Positions 1 to 8,413 of a stretch of 17,364 bases of DNA are shown here, piece by piece; positions within the stretch are counted from its first letter, which is position 1, and every line of letters begins with the position of its first letter. The stretch comes from Chloroflexota bacterium. Lineage in GTDB: Bacteria; Chloroflexota; Anaerolineae; Caldilineales; Caldilineaceae. The stretch covers positions 121,702-139,065 of the forward strand of contig DMDA01000027.1 in NCBI GenBank assembly GCA_003451595.1, in the 5' to 3' direction. The translations under genes and the position numbers were made by a program. The notes under the pieces are model-generated. The model saw only the letters and a program-made list of their open reading frames with translations. It searched no databases and was not told the origin of the DNA.

Positions 1-275
1 GCGAGGAGATGGTCTACGACGAGGCCGGTCGCTCGCTGGCGACGCGCTTTGGCGATTACCGCATCTTCCAGGCCGACGAAGTGCCCGAAGTCGAAGCCAT
101 CCTCGTGCCGACCTACGAGCCGAGCGGGCCTTACGGCGCCAAAGCCGTCGCCGAGATCCCGATGGACGGCGTCGCGCCAGCAATTGCCAACGCCCTCTAC
201 GACGCCGTCGGCGTGCGCATCTACGATCTGCCGCTGACGCCGGAGAAGGTCTGGCGGAAGTTGCAGAGTGTGTAA
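1..275 (+). CDS. Xanthine dehydrogenase-family molybdenum hydroxylase, large subunit, C-terminal end (partial)
   Basis: The reading frame is already open at the first base and ends at TAA 273-275, so only about the last 90 residues are seen. They contain the end of the molybdopterin-binding domain of the XDH/CO-dehydrogenase (CoxL/XdhB) family. The typical segment P-S-G-P-Y-G-A-K-A-V-A-E is followed by APAIANALYDAVGVRI and a closing LPLTPEKVW. The Glu in 'KAVAE' matches the conserved active-site Glu that normally sits in a G-V-G-E context; the two glycines around it are alanines here. Family members hydroxylate purines, aldehydes or other heterocycles with a Mo-pterin cofactor; the substrate cannot be told from this fragment. 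The stop codon is formed where the GGAGATT-type repeat begins. Being first in the gene train, it may supply a ring-hydroxylation step for the downstream genes (inference). Confidence 0.85.
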   Translation, partial: EEMVYDEAGRSLATRFGDYRIFQADEVPEVEAILVPTYEPSGPYGAKAVAEIPMDGVAPAIANALYDAVGVRIYDLPLTPEKVWRKLQSV

Positions 276-333
276 TCTCCAATCTCTAGTCTCCATTGAG
301 ATTGGAGATTAGAGATTTGGAGATTGGAGATTA
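276..333. repeat. Family A palindromic repeat, copy 1 (AATCTCC/GGAGATT)
   Basis: Tandem, slightly degenerate heptads AATCTCC are followed by their inverse GGAGATT, so the stretch can fold into a stem-loop with the turn near 293-298. It fills the gap between the hydroxylase stop and the E1 alpha gene. It also creates an in-frame upstream ATG (324) that would add about ten repeat-encoded residues to E1 alpha. Confidence 0.85.
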
Positions 334-353
334 TCGGAAACGGAGACTATTTC

Positions 354-2323
<1,970 letters not shown>

Positions 2324-2325
2324 GC

Positions 2326-2402
2326 CGTGGTGCGTGTTGCGTGGTGCGTGCGAGCAAGCGACGCCTAACGTAACACGCAACACGCAACACGTAACACGCC
2401 CA
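2326..2402. repeat. Family C imperfect palindrome (CGTGTTG/CAACACG)
   Basis: The gap between E1 beta and the lipoyl protein begins with GTGCGTGTTGCGTGGTGCGTG and ends with a run of heptads of the type AACACGC repeated four times with one substitution. The two halves are inverse, so cgtgttgcgt can pair with acgcaacacg across a loop of about 30 bases. The architecture is the same as families A and B but the unit is different. It lies inside what should be one operon, so it may be an mRNA processing or attenuation structure rather than a full terminator (inference). Confidence 0.75.
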
Positions 2403-2433
2403 GACCAGTTCTAAAGCGATAAGGAACAATTTC

Positions 2434-2703
2434 ATGGCAGTCGAAGTAATTCTCCCCAAGTGGGGGCTGACGATGGAAGAGGGCATGGTCTCCGAGTGGC
2501 GCAAGCAGGAAGGCGACGCCGTGGCCGAGGACGAGATCATCGCCGACGTGGAGACGGACAAGATCACCAACGAGCTGCCGGCGCCGGCGTCGGGGATCAT
2601 TGCCAAAATTCTGGTGTCCGCCGGCGAAACCGTCGAAGTTGGCACGGTGCTGGCAGTGATTGCGGCGGATGAAGCTGAAGCCGCGCAGATTCGTAACGCA
2701 TGA
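2434..2703 (+). CDS. Stand-alone lipoyl-domain protein (E2 lipoyl carrier)
   Basis: An 89-residue protein consisting of one biotinyl/lipoyl domain. The lipoylation site is Lys43 in the motif E-T-D-K-I-T-N-E, flanked by the expected LPKWGLTMEEG N-terminal strand and the PASGIIAKILVSAGETV C-terminal half. It should carry the acyl group from E1 to the E2 catalytic site after lipoylation. A normal E2 has this domain fused through a linker and a peripheral subunit-binding domain to the catalytic domain; here the protein stops right after the lipoyl fold. AAGGAA at 2421-2426 is a good ribosome binding site 7 bases from the ATG. Its stop overlaps the start of the catalytic-domain gene as ATGA, so the two halves are translationally coupled. 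Confidence 0.93.
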   Translation: MAVEVILPKWGLTMEEGMVSEWRKQEGDAVAEDEIIADVETDKITNELPAPASGIIAKILVSAGETVEVGTVLAVIAADEAEAAQIRNA

Positions 2704-3386
2704 CCGACAACACTCACCGGGGCGTCCCGATCAAACAGGCCACGCCGCTCAGCCGCGTGCGCAAGATGATGGCGCAGAGCATGGACGAGTCGGTGCGCCG
2801 CGCTGCGCTCAGCCAGGTAACGCGCGAGATGGACTTGTCGGCGGTGCAGGCGGCGCGGGCGGCGGCTGGCGAGCAGCGGCACTCGGTCAACACCTACATC
2901 ATGGCGGCGGTGGCGCGCGCGCTGCCCAACCATCCGCTACTCAACGCCGAGCTGGTGGAGCACAGCGTCGTCACGTTCGATGCGGTCAACCTGGGCATGG
3001 CGGTGGCGGCGGCGGATGGTCTGGTCGTGACGGTGATCCGCGACGCCGACCAGAAGTCACTCGACGAGCTGGCGGCTGCCGCCAACGACCTAGCGACGCG
3101 CGCCCGCGCCGGCAAGCTCAAGCTGCCCGACATCGAGGGCGGCACCTTCACCGTCAGCAATCTGGGCATGTTCGGCATCGACGGCGGTTTTCCGCTGCCG
3201 CGCCCGCCTGAAGGCGCCATTCTGCTGGTCGGGCGCGTGCGCAACCAGCCGGCGCTGGTCGATGGGCAGTTGATCGAACGCCCGCTGGCGTGGTTCAGCC
3301 TGACTTTCGACCATCGCTTTATTGACGGCGCGGCGGCGGCGGCGTTTTTGCGGGAAGTGCAGGAGCGGCTGGCGCATCCAACGTAG
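2700..3386 (+). CDS. 2-oxoacid dehydrogenase acyltransferase (E2), catalytic domain only
   Basis: A 228-residue protein matching only the catalytic (acyltransferase) domain of E2. It begins with the typical PLSRVRKMMAQSM helix and includes FTVSNLGMFGIDGG. It ends with the active-site motif D-H-R-F-I-D-G, whose His and Asp catalyse acyl transfer from dihydrolipoamide to CoA. There is no lipoyl domain and no recognisable peripheral subunit-binding domain, which in ordinary E2s docks E1 and E3. The lipoyl domain is supplied by the preceding, overlapping gene. The product should form the trimeric or higher E2 core. With E1 alpha/beta it completes the acyl-CoA-forming half of the complex. How E1 and E3 dock without the binding domain is unknown. 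Confidence 0.93.
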   Translation: MTDNTHRGVPIKQATPLSRVRKMMAQSMDESVRRAALSQVTREMDLSAVQAARAAAGEQRHSVNTYIMAAVARALPNHPLLNAELVEHSVVTFDAVNLGMAVAAADGLVVTVIRDADQKSLDELAAAANDLATRARAGKLKLPDIEGGTFTVSNLGMFGIDGGFPLPRPPEGAILLVGRVRNQPALVDGQLIERPLAWFSLTFDHRFIDGAAAAAFLREVQERLAHPT

Positions 3387-3387
3387 A

Positions 3388-3481
3388 TGCGGCTCGTAGC
3401 CGCAGGTTCTCGGCGTCAGAGCGACGCGTGTTGGGAGGGCGAGATCACGCCGCTGCGAGCGGCGTCTACGGGAGCGGATGG
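3388..3481. repeat. 94-bp direct repeat, copy 1, with two hairpins
   Basis: First of two nearly identical units spaced 108 bp apart between E2 and the first SDR. Each unit contains two perfect short hairpins: TGCGGCT-CGT-AGCCGCA at its left end and ACGCCGCT-GCG-AGCGGCGT near its right end. The two copies differ by one substitution and one single-base indel. Short open frames crossing it are repeat artefacts. Confidence 0.88.
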
Positions 3482-3495
3482 CGGCGATGTGTAGT

Positions 3496-3588
3496 TGCGG
3501 CTCGTAGCCGCAGGTTCTCGGCGTCAGAGCGAAGCGTGTTGGGGGGCGAGATCACGCCGCTGCGAGCGGCGTCTACGGGAGCGGATGG
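3496..3588. repeat. 94-bp direct repeat, copy 2, with two hairpins
   Basis: Second copy of the hairpin-bearing unit described at 3388-3481; it keeps both hairpins intact. The pair occupies almost the whole 226-bp gap, leaving only about 24 bases before the SDR start. Confidence 0.88.
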
Positions 3589-3612
3589 CTCATCTACGGG
3601 ATTGGGAGCAAT

Positions 3613-4395
3613 ATGACCAACTTCACCTTCGATTTCACGGATCAAACCGTCTTCATCACCGGCGCGTCGCGCGGGATCGGCGCGGCGACGGCGCAGTTGT
3701 TTGCGCAGAGCGGCGCGCGCGTGGTCGTCAACTTTCGCGAGGATCGCGCCGGCGCCGAGCAGGTGAGCGCGGCGATCATGGCGGCGGGCGGGCAGGCGCT
3801 GCCGCTGCAGGGTGACGCCGGCCGCGAAGATGATGTGCGGCGCATGATGGAAACGGTCGGCGCACAGTGGGGGGCGGTGCGCGTGCTGGTTCACAACGCG
3901 TCGGCGATCAATCGTTCCTATTTCCTCGACGCCACGCTCAATGATTTTGACTTGATGTTCGGCGCCAACGTGCGCGGGCCGTACCTGATGAGCCAGCTCG
4001 CCGCACAGCAGATGATCGCGGCGGGCGTCGGCGGCAGCATCATCCACATCAGCACGATCCTGGCGCGGCAGACGATCACCAACCGCACGCTCTACGCCGC
4101 CACCAAAGGCGCGCTGGAATCGCTGACGCGGGCGATGGCGCTTGACCTGGCGCGGCATCACATCCGCGTCAACGCCGTGGCGCCGGGGCTGATCTATACG
4201 CAGGCGCTGCGCGACGGCATCTCGGCGTTGGGCGAGGAAAATTTCACGAAGTACATCCCGTTCAACCGTTTTGGCAAGGCAGAGGAGATCGCCAGCGTCG
4301 TCGCCTTCCTGGCGTCGGACGCGGCCAGCTACATCACCGGCGCGCTGATTCCGGTCGATGGTGGGTTGGGGGTCGTGGAGGCGGGGCCGAAGTAG
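3613..4395 (+). CDS. Short-chain dehydrogenase/reductase (classical SDR, FabG-like)
   Basis: A 260-residue classical SDR with an NAD(P) Rossmann fold. Visible are the cofactor motif TGASRGIG (residues 16-23), H-N-A-S (94-97, in place of NNAG), Asn119, catalytic Ser147 and the Y161-A-A-T-K165 active site, then the usual C-terminal YITGALIPVDGG. The residues after the second strand (VNFRED) include an Arg, which favours NADP(H). A weak GGGAG (3604-3608) precedes the ATG by only 4 bases. The substrate is not predictable: SDRs next to 2-oxoacid dehydrogenases may act on acetoin-like or hydroxyacyl compounds, but this cluster also contains pterin-linked genes. The stop TAG is the first bases of the following GGAGATT repeat. 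Confidence 0.92.
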   Translation: MTNFTFDFTDQTVFITGASRGIGAATAQLFAQSGARVVVNFREDRAGAEQVSAAIMAAGGQALPLQGDAGREDDVRRMMETVGAQWGAVRVLVHNASAINRSYFLDATLNDFDLMFGANVRGPYLMSQLAAQQMIAAGVGGSIIHISTILARQTITNRTLYAATKGALESLTRAMALDLARHHIRVNAVAPGLIYTQALRDGISALGEENFTKYIPFNRFGKAEEIASVVAFLASDAASYITGALIPVDGGLGVVEAGPK

Positions 4396-4598
4396 AGATT
4401 GGAGATTAGGAGATTAGGAGATTGGAGATTGGAGATTGGAGATTGGAGATTGGGAGATCAGGAGATTGGGAACATCGATGCACAGATGGGTGAGCGCGTC
4501 AATCTCCAATCTCCAATCTCTCAATCTCTCATTCTCTCATTCTCTCAATCTCTCATTCTCTCAATCTCTCATTCTCCCATTCTCTCATTCTCCCAATA
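4396..4598. repeat. Family A palindromic repeat, copy 2 (long)
   Basis: The longest family A copy. A left arm of GGAGATT/GGAGATTA units runs to about 4470, followed by a loop (4471-4500) and a right arm of AATCTCC units from 4501. The right arm then decays into a pyrimidine tract of TCTCATTC/TCTCAATC units. Open frames through it (for example from 4399 and 4436) encode only low-complexity peptides and are rejected as genes. Confidence 0.92.
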
Positions 4599-4613
4599 AC
4601 AAAAGGGCTATTT

Positions 4614-5591
4614 ATGATCAGTATCAACCGTGAAGCGATGAAAGTTGTGCACCGCATTTTGGAAGCGCCGGACGCGCTGGGCGTGGCGGTCAGCCGGCTG
4701 ACGTGCGGCGCGACGGTGATCGACATGGGGCTGCGCGCGCCGGGCGGCTGGCTGGCGGGCAAGTACTACACCCTAATCACACTGGGCGGGTTGGCGGAAG
4801 TGAGCTACGAGCCGTTCCCGGTCGGCGACCGTGTGCTATCGGCAGTGCGCGTGATGATCGATCATCCGCAACTGGCGTGCATCGCGTCGCAGATCGCAGG
4901 CTGGCGGCTAGAGGGCGCGCGAGCGGGTGCGCCGATCCTGGCCGGCCCGGCGCGGGCGCTCAACCACGCCAACCTCGACCACTACTTTGAGCTGATCGAC
5001 TACCGCGACCACGCCGACGAGGGCGTCATCGCCATCCAGACCGCCGAGCCGGTGACCGACGACTGGGCGACGACGATTGCAGCGGCATGCCAGCTCAAGC
5101 CCGAAAATCTCTACATCCTGGTTGCACCCAACTCCAGCCTGGTCTGCGCCATCCAGGTGGCGGCGCGCATCGTCGAGCAATCGCTGCACCGCCTGGCGGA
5201 GGAAGGTTTCGCCGTCAACTGCGTGCGCTACGCCCACGGCTTCGGCGTGATTCCGCCGCTGATCCGCGACGAGATTGTGGCGATGGGGCGCATCAACGAC
5301 TCGCTGCTCTACGGCGGCATCGCCACGCTCTACGTGGATGCCGCCGATGACGCCATCGCCGCCGTGATCGGCAAGGTGGTCTCGGTCGCGTCGCGCGCCT
5401 ACGGTCGCCCCTTTGTCGAGATTTACGAGGACGCCGGTCGCGACTTCTACCAGATTCCACTCGATCTGCACTCGCCGGCGGTGCTGCACATCAACAACCT
5501 CAACAGCGGGCGCACCTTCAGCGCCGGTGAGATCAATTACGGCGTGCTGCAGAAGTCGTTCTTTGGAGAAAGTCAAATGGAACGCGGATGA
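4614..5591 (+). CDS. mch: Methenyltetrahydromethanopterin cyclohydrolase homologue (Mch family)
   Basis: A 325-residue protein that reads along the whole Mch family (usual length about 310-325). It starts S-I-N-R-E-A-M-K and has the segments GATVIDMGLRAPGGWLAG, a GPARAL glycine-rich stretch (111-116), ENLYILVAPNSSL (164-175), VAARIVE and YGGIATLYVD, ending with SAGEINYGVLQKSF. Arg185 and Glu188 sit with the spacing of the Arg/Glu pair described as catalytic in archaeal Mch. The family hydrolyses N5,N10-methenyl-H4MPT to formyl-H4MPT. Archaeal and methylotroph Mch use H4MPT; the pterin used here is unknown. AAAAGGG (4601-4607) is a good ribosome binding site. The last few residues (M-E-R-G) and the stop come from the family B palindrome, just beyond the normal family C-terminus. 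The next gene is mer-like, which strengthens the C1 assignment. Confidence 0.88.
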   Translation: MISINREAMKVVHRILEAPDALGVAVSRLTCGATVIDMGLRAPGGWLAGKYYTLITLGGLAEVSYEPFPVGDRVLSAVRVMIDHPQLACIASQIAGWRLEGARAGAPILAGPARALNHANLDHYFELIDYRDHADEGVIAIQTAEPVTDDWATTIAAACQLKPENLYILVAPNSSLVCAIQVAARIVEQSLHRLAEEGFAVNCVRYAHGFGVIPPLIRDEIVAMGRINDSLLYGGIATLYVDAADDAIAAVIGKVVSVASRAYGRPFVEIYEDAGRDFYQIPLDLHSPAVLHINNLNSGRTFSAGEINYGVLQKSFFGESQMERG

Positions 5592-5656
5592 CGCGGATTC
5601 AGCGGATTTCTTTTGATCCGCGAAAATCCGCACGATCCGCGTCATCCGCGTTCTAT
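5577..5656. repeat. Family B palindrome, copy 1 (GCGGAT/ATCCGC), overlapping the mch stop
   Basis: Arms 5580-5598 and 5635-5653 are perfect 19-bp inverses, with smaller GCGGAT/ATCCGC units inside. The left arm provides the stop codon of mch (TGA 5589-5591). The right arm would be translated if the mer-like gene were started too early, at 5613. It may act as a transcript-end or processing hairpin between two genes that otherwise form a pair. Confidence 0.92.
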
Positions 5657-5681
5657 TGAAGCCTGCTTGACGAGAGTTCTG

Positions 5682-6650
5682 ATGATGACACAACTGGGCA
5701 TTCAGATCATCCCAACCATGCCGGTTGATGAAGTGATCGCAACGGCGGTGATGGCAGAGGAGCTTGGCTACGATTTCTGCCTGCTCGCCGACGAAGGCTT
5801 CATGCCCGATGTCTACGTGGCGCTCGGTGCGATTGCCCAGCGTACGCAGCGCATACGGCTTGGGCCTGTCACCAACGGCTACACGCGCCATCCCGCCGTG
5901 ACCGCGACCGCCATCGCCACGCTCGACGACCTCTCCGGCGGGCGTGCGCTGGCGACGTTGGTGGCGGGCGGCTCGATGGTGCTCAACCCGATGGGCATCG
6001 CGCGCGAGGCGCCGCTGACGGTGATGCGCGAGACCGTTGCGATTTTGCGCGCGCTGTGGAGCGGTGAGGAGGTCACCTGGCAGGGCAAGCGCTATGCCTT
6101 GCAGCGTGCGCGTCTACACAGTCAGCGCCGCCACGCCATCCCACTCTGGTTGGCGGTGCGCGGGGAGAAGATGCTTGAACTCGCCGGGCAGGAAGCGGAC
6201 GGCGTGGTGCTGGTGGCGAAGTCCGACGTCGGCCCGGCGCTGGCAATCGTCGAGCAGGCGGCGGCTGGACGTAGCACACCCTGCCAGCGCATCTACATGG
6301 ATCGCATCGCCTACACGCCCGAACTTCTCGCAGAAGCCTCGGCGCTCTACGCCTATGTGCTGATGGACTCGCCGCAGCGGATGCTCGACGGCTTGGGCAT
6401 CAGCGCAGACGAGATCGCGCAGATTCGCCAGGCGATGGCGACGGGCGGTCCCAAAGCGGCCATGCCTTTTGTGCGCCCGGAGATGATCCAGCGTTACCAA
6501 CTGGCAGGGACGCCGGACGAGTGCCGGCAGGCGATCCAGGCGTTAGTCGCCGAGTATGCGTTCGACGCCTTCGTCATGAACATCACCACGCCAGGGATCG
6601 CCGCCAACCGCCAGTTGTTGCAGGATATTCGTTCCATTGTGCAAGGATAG
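5682..6650 (+). CDS. Luciferase-like (LLM) oxidoreductase resembling F420-dependent methylene-H4MPT reductase (Mer)
   Basis: About 322 residues with the bacterial-luciferase TIM-barrel fold. The N-terminus is LGIQIIPTMPVDEV. The segment RIRLGPVTNGYTRHPAVTATAIATLDDLSGGR is the classical LLM/Mer signature. The C-terminal segment has SPQRMLDGLGISADEIAQI, later followed by AGTPDECRQAIQAL, closely following the order seen in archaeal Mer. Mer reduces methylene-H4MPT to methyl-H4MPT with F420H2; other LLM members use FMN or F420 on different substrates, so exact chemistry is unproven. Two adjacent ATGs (5682, 5685) follow GAGAG (5672-5676). The upstream in-frame ATG at 5613 is rejected because it translates the family B palindrome. 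Placement directly after mch makes a C1-pterin role the best guess. Confidence 0.85.
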   Translation: MMTQLGIQIIPTMPVDEVIATAVMAEELGYDFCLLADEGFMPDVYVALGAIAQRTQRIRLGPVTNGYTRHPAVTATAIATLDDLSGGRALATLVAGGSMVLNPMGIAREAPLTVMRETVAILRALWSGEEVTWQGKRYALQRARLHSQRRHAIPLWLAVRGEKMLELAGQEADGVVLVAKSDVGPALAIVEQAAAGRSTPCQRIYMDRIAYTPELLAEASALYAYVLMDSPQRMLDGLGISADEIAQIRQAMATGGPKAAMPFVRPEMIQRYQLAGTPDECRQAIQALVAEYAFDAFVMNITTPGIAANRQLLQDIRSIVQG

Positions 6651-6965
6651 CAAATAGCCGAACATCGTTGATTAACAGCACCCATCTGCGCTCCTTGGCC
6701 AACGCAAGTGCGTGGGCCTCACCTTTACCAAAACTTGTCAACGGCTCAAGAGGTTCAGCATGATGCAGCCGACCATCTTCGAACAACACCTTGAACGGCA
6801 TGGCTTGAGGATAGACAAGCGCCGTTTCTTGTGGATCAGTTGTGATGATTTCACATACACAGCTTGACAGTAGTGCACATGGAAAAAGTCAAACAGATAG
6901 GGTGTGATCCCTATTCGTGATGCAACGTTCCAAAAAGATGTGTCTAGCGATGCATTAAGAATCAT
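6651..6965 (-). pseudogene. Broken PIN-domain (VapC-like) ribonuclease gene
   Basis: On the minus strand an N-terminal part starts at 6965 (M-I-L-N-A-S-L-D-T-S-F-W-N), with the first PIN aspartate in LDTS. The C-terminal part (PLTSFGKGEAHALALAKE, then LLINDVR) lies in a different frame that is open back to about 6870. The two join only through a frameshift near 6860-6875, around the Q-A-V-Y-V codons. The C-terminal end runs into the 3' end of the mer-like gene and looks truncated after the last Asp. PIN proteins are Mg-dependent RNases, mostly toxins of VapBC pairs; no antitoxin is visible. The stretch is clearly richer in A/T than its neighbours, fitting a decayed, horizontally acquired gene. 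No other gene is seen between 6651 and 7039. Confidence 0.65.
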
Positions 6966-7039
6966 CTTGATGTAATTGTGTGCAAAAAGATTCTTTGCAT
7001 CAATACACGAGGAAGTGTTCGTTAGCAAGAATTATTTGA

Positions 7040-8287
7040 ATGGGCAGAGAAGAGATGGTTTCGACATTACATAGCGAATTGATCGCTACCGTGTCTCAAC
7101 TGGCGGAAGCCCTGGCCCCGCAACAGCAGCGCTTCCTGGCCGACCTGATCCGCATCCGCAGCTACACGGGCGACGAGGGCGCGGCGGTGCAGCGGACGTT
7201 GCAGGAGCTGCGCGCCATCGGTTGCGACGAGGTGTGGATGGATAGCGCCGGCAACGCGCTGGGACGCATCGGCAACGGGCGCCGCGTGATTCTCTATGAC
7301 GCGCACCTGGACACGAACGAGGTCGCCGACGCCAGCGAGTGGCCGCATCCGCCGTTGGAGCCGGTGATCGAGCACGGCGCGATGTGGGGGCTGGGCGCCT
7401 CGGATTGCAAGGGCGGCGTGGCGGCGATTGTCTACGGCGCGGCGATCCTCAAGCAATTGGCGCTGAGCGGCGACTTCACGCTGCTGGTGATGGGCGCTAC
7501 GCTGGAGGAGGACGCCGAGGGCTTTGCGCTGCGTGCGCTGGTGGAGCGCGACGGCGTGCGTCCCGACACCGTACTGCTGGCGGAAGCCACTGATCTGACG
7601 TTGCGTCGGGGTCAACGCGGGCGCTGCGAAATCCGCGTGCGCACGACCGGTAAAGCCGTCCACGCCAGCACGCCGCACCTGGGCGAGAACGCCATCCTCA
7701 AGATGCTGCCGGTCGTCGCTGCGCTGGAGGCAATGAACGCCGACCTGCCCACGCACCCGATCTTCGGCAAGGGCACACAGGTCGTCTCGTTGATCGAAGG
7801 ACCGCACACGCCCAACTCCGTCCCAAGCTGGTGCGAGGTGACGGTGGATCGGCGCATGATGCCGGGTGAGACGATGGCGTCGGTGCTGGCGGGTGTGCGC
7901 GCGGTGGTCGAGCCGCTGGGCGCTACGGCCACGATTCCCGACCAGCCCGTGCGCACCCACACCGGGTTGCGGCTGGATGGGCCAAGCTTTTATCCCGGTT
8001 GGCTGCTGGAAGAGACGCATCCGCTGCTGGCTGCAGGACAAGCCACCGGGCAGGCGTTGTGGGGGACGCCGCTGCCGGTCGATGTGTGGCGGTTCAGCAC
8101 CGACGGGACATACTCGGCGGGCGCGGCTGGCATCCCGACGCTCGGCTTTGGGCCGCAGGAAGAGCGCTACGTCCACGCCGCCGACGACCAGGTCGATCTG
8201 GCAAAGCTGACCAAAGCCGCCGCGTTCTATGCACTCTTTCCGCTGATGTTCGTGAATGGTGAAGAAGGGACAATAGAACGCGGATGA
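7040..8287 (+). CDS. M20-family metallohydrolase, YgeY type
   Basis: A 415-residue M20 peptidase/deacylase fold, similar along its length to E. coli YgeY. Metal-site motifs are visible: D-A-H89-L-D91, G-A-S-D122 (in GASDCKGG), the catalytic pair E156-E157 in LEEDAEG, and a C-terminal His379 in YVHAADD. YgeY-like stretches include RRGQRGRCEIRV (189-200), VWRFSTDGTYS (349-359) and LGFGPQEE. Members hydrolyse amide bonds of small N-acyl or N-carbamoyl compounds; YgeY itself belongs to a purine-catabolism/selenium-linked gene set. Start choice is uncertain: ATG 7040 has no clear Shine-Dalgarno, while ATG 7055 has GAGAAGAG directly against it. The stop TGA lies inside the family B palindrome, and the last residues (T-I-E-R-G) are repeat-encoded. 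The next gene is YgeW-like, reproducing the ygeW/ygeY association. Confidence 0.9.
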   Translation: MGREEMVSTLHSELIATVSQLAEALAPQQQRFLADLIRIRSYTGDEGAAVQRTLQELRAIGCDEVWMDSAGNALGRIGNGRRVILYDAHLDTNEVADASEWPHPPLEPVIEHGAMWGLGASDCKGGVAAIVYGAAILKQLALSGDFTLLVMGATLEEDAEGFALRALVERDGVRPDTVLLAEATDLTLRRGQRGRCEIRVRTTGKAVHASTPHLGENAILKMLPVVAALEAMNADLPTHPIFGKGTQVVSLIEGPHTPNSVPSWCEVTVDRRMMPGETMASVLAGVRAVVEPLGATATIPDQPVRTHTGLRLDGPSFYPGWLLEETHPLLAAGQATGQALWGTPLPVDVWRFSTDGTYSAGAAGIPTLGFGPQEERYVHAADDQVDLAKLTKAAAFYALFPLMFVNGEEGTIERG

Positions 8288-8362
8288 CGCGGATCGTGCG
8301 GATTCTCGCGGATTTCTCTTGATCCGCACTCATCCGCCAAATCCGCGTCATCCGCGTTCTAT
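8273..8362. repeat. Family B palindrome, copy 2, overlapping the M20 stop
   Basis: Arms 8273-8294 and 8341-8362 are perfect 22-bp inverses, with further GCGGAT/ATCCGC units inside. It supplies the TGA stop (8285-8287) of the M20 gene and fills most of the 126-bp gap before the carbamoyltransferase. Confidence 0.95.
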
Positions 8363-8413
8363 CCCGACTCACTTTTAACAAGACGATCCTTTTTATAATC
8401 TGGAGTCAGGAAG

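Noticed and set aside
3428..3815. Plus-strand open frames beginning in the 94-bp repeats (3428 and 3495)
   Set aside because: Both start in the repeated hairpin unit; the second continues out of frame through the real SDR gene.
4396..4598. Possible CRISPR array because of regularly spaced short repeats
   Set aside because: Units are 7-8 bp with no 25-40 bp spacers of unique sequence, and no cas genes are nearby; it is a tandem-heptad palindrome.
4399..4633. Short plus-strand open frames of 65-66 codons in the repeat gap
   Set aside because: They translate the GGAGATT and TCTCATTC repeats into low-complexity peptides and have no gene-like features.
7067..8329. 420-codon minus-strand open frame opposite the M20 gene (and 8393-9361 opposite the carbamoyltransferase)
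   Set aside because: Shadow frames of genes with unmistakable family motifs; the translations are rich in His/Arg/Gln with no family pattern.
8375..8399. Possible promoter before the carbamoyltransferase (TTAACA at 8375-8380, TATAAT at 8394-8399)
   Set aside because: The -10 match is perfect but the spacing to the -35-like hexamer is only 13 bp. A start about 7 bases downstream would leave out the ribosome binding site at 8401-8405, so it is likely a chance match.
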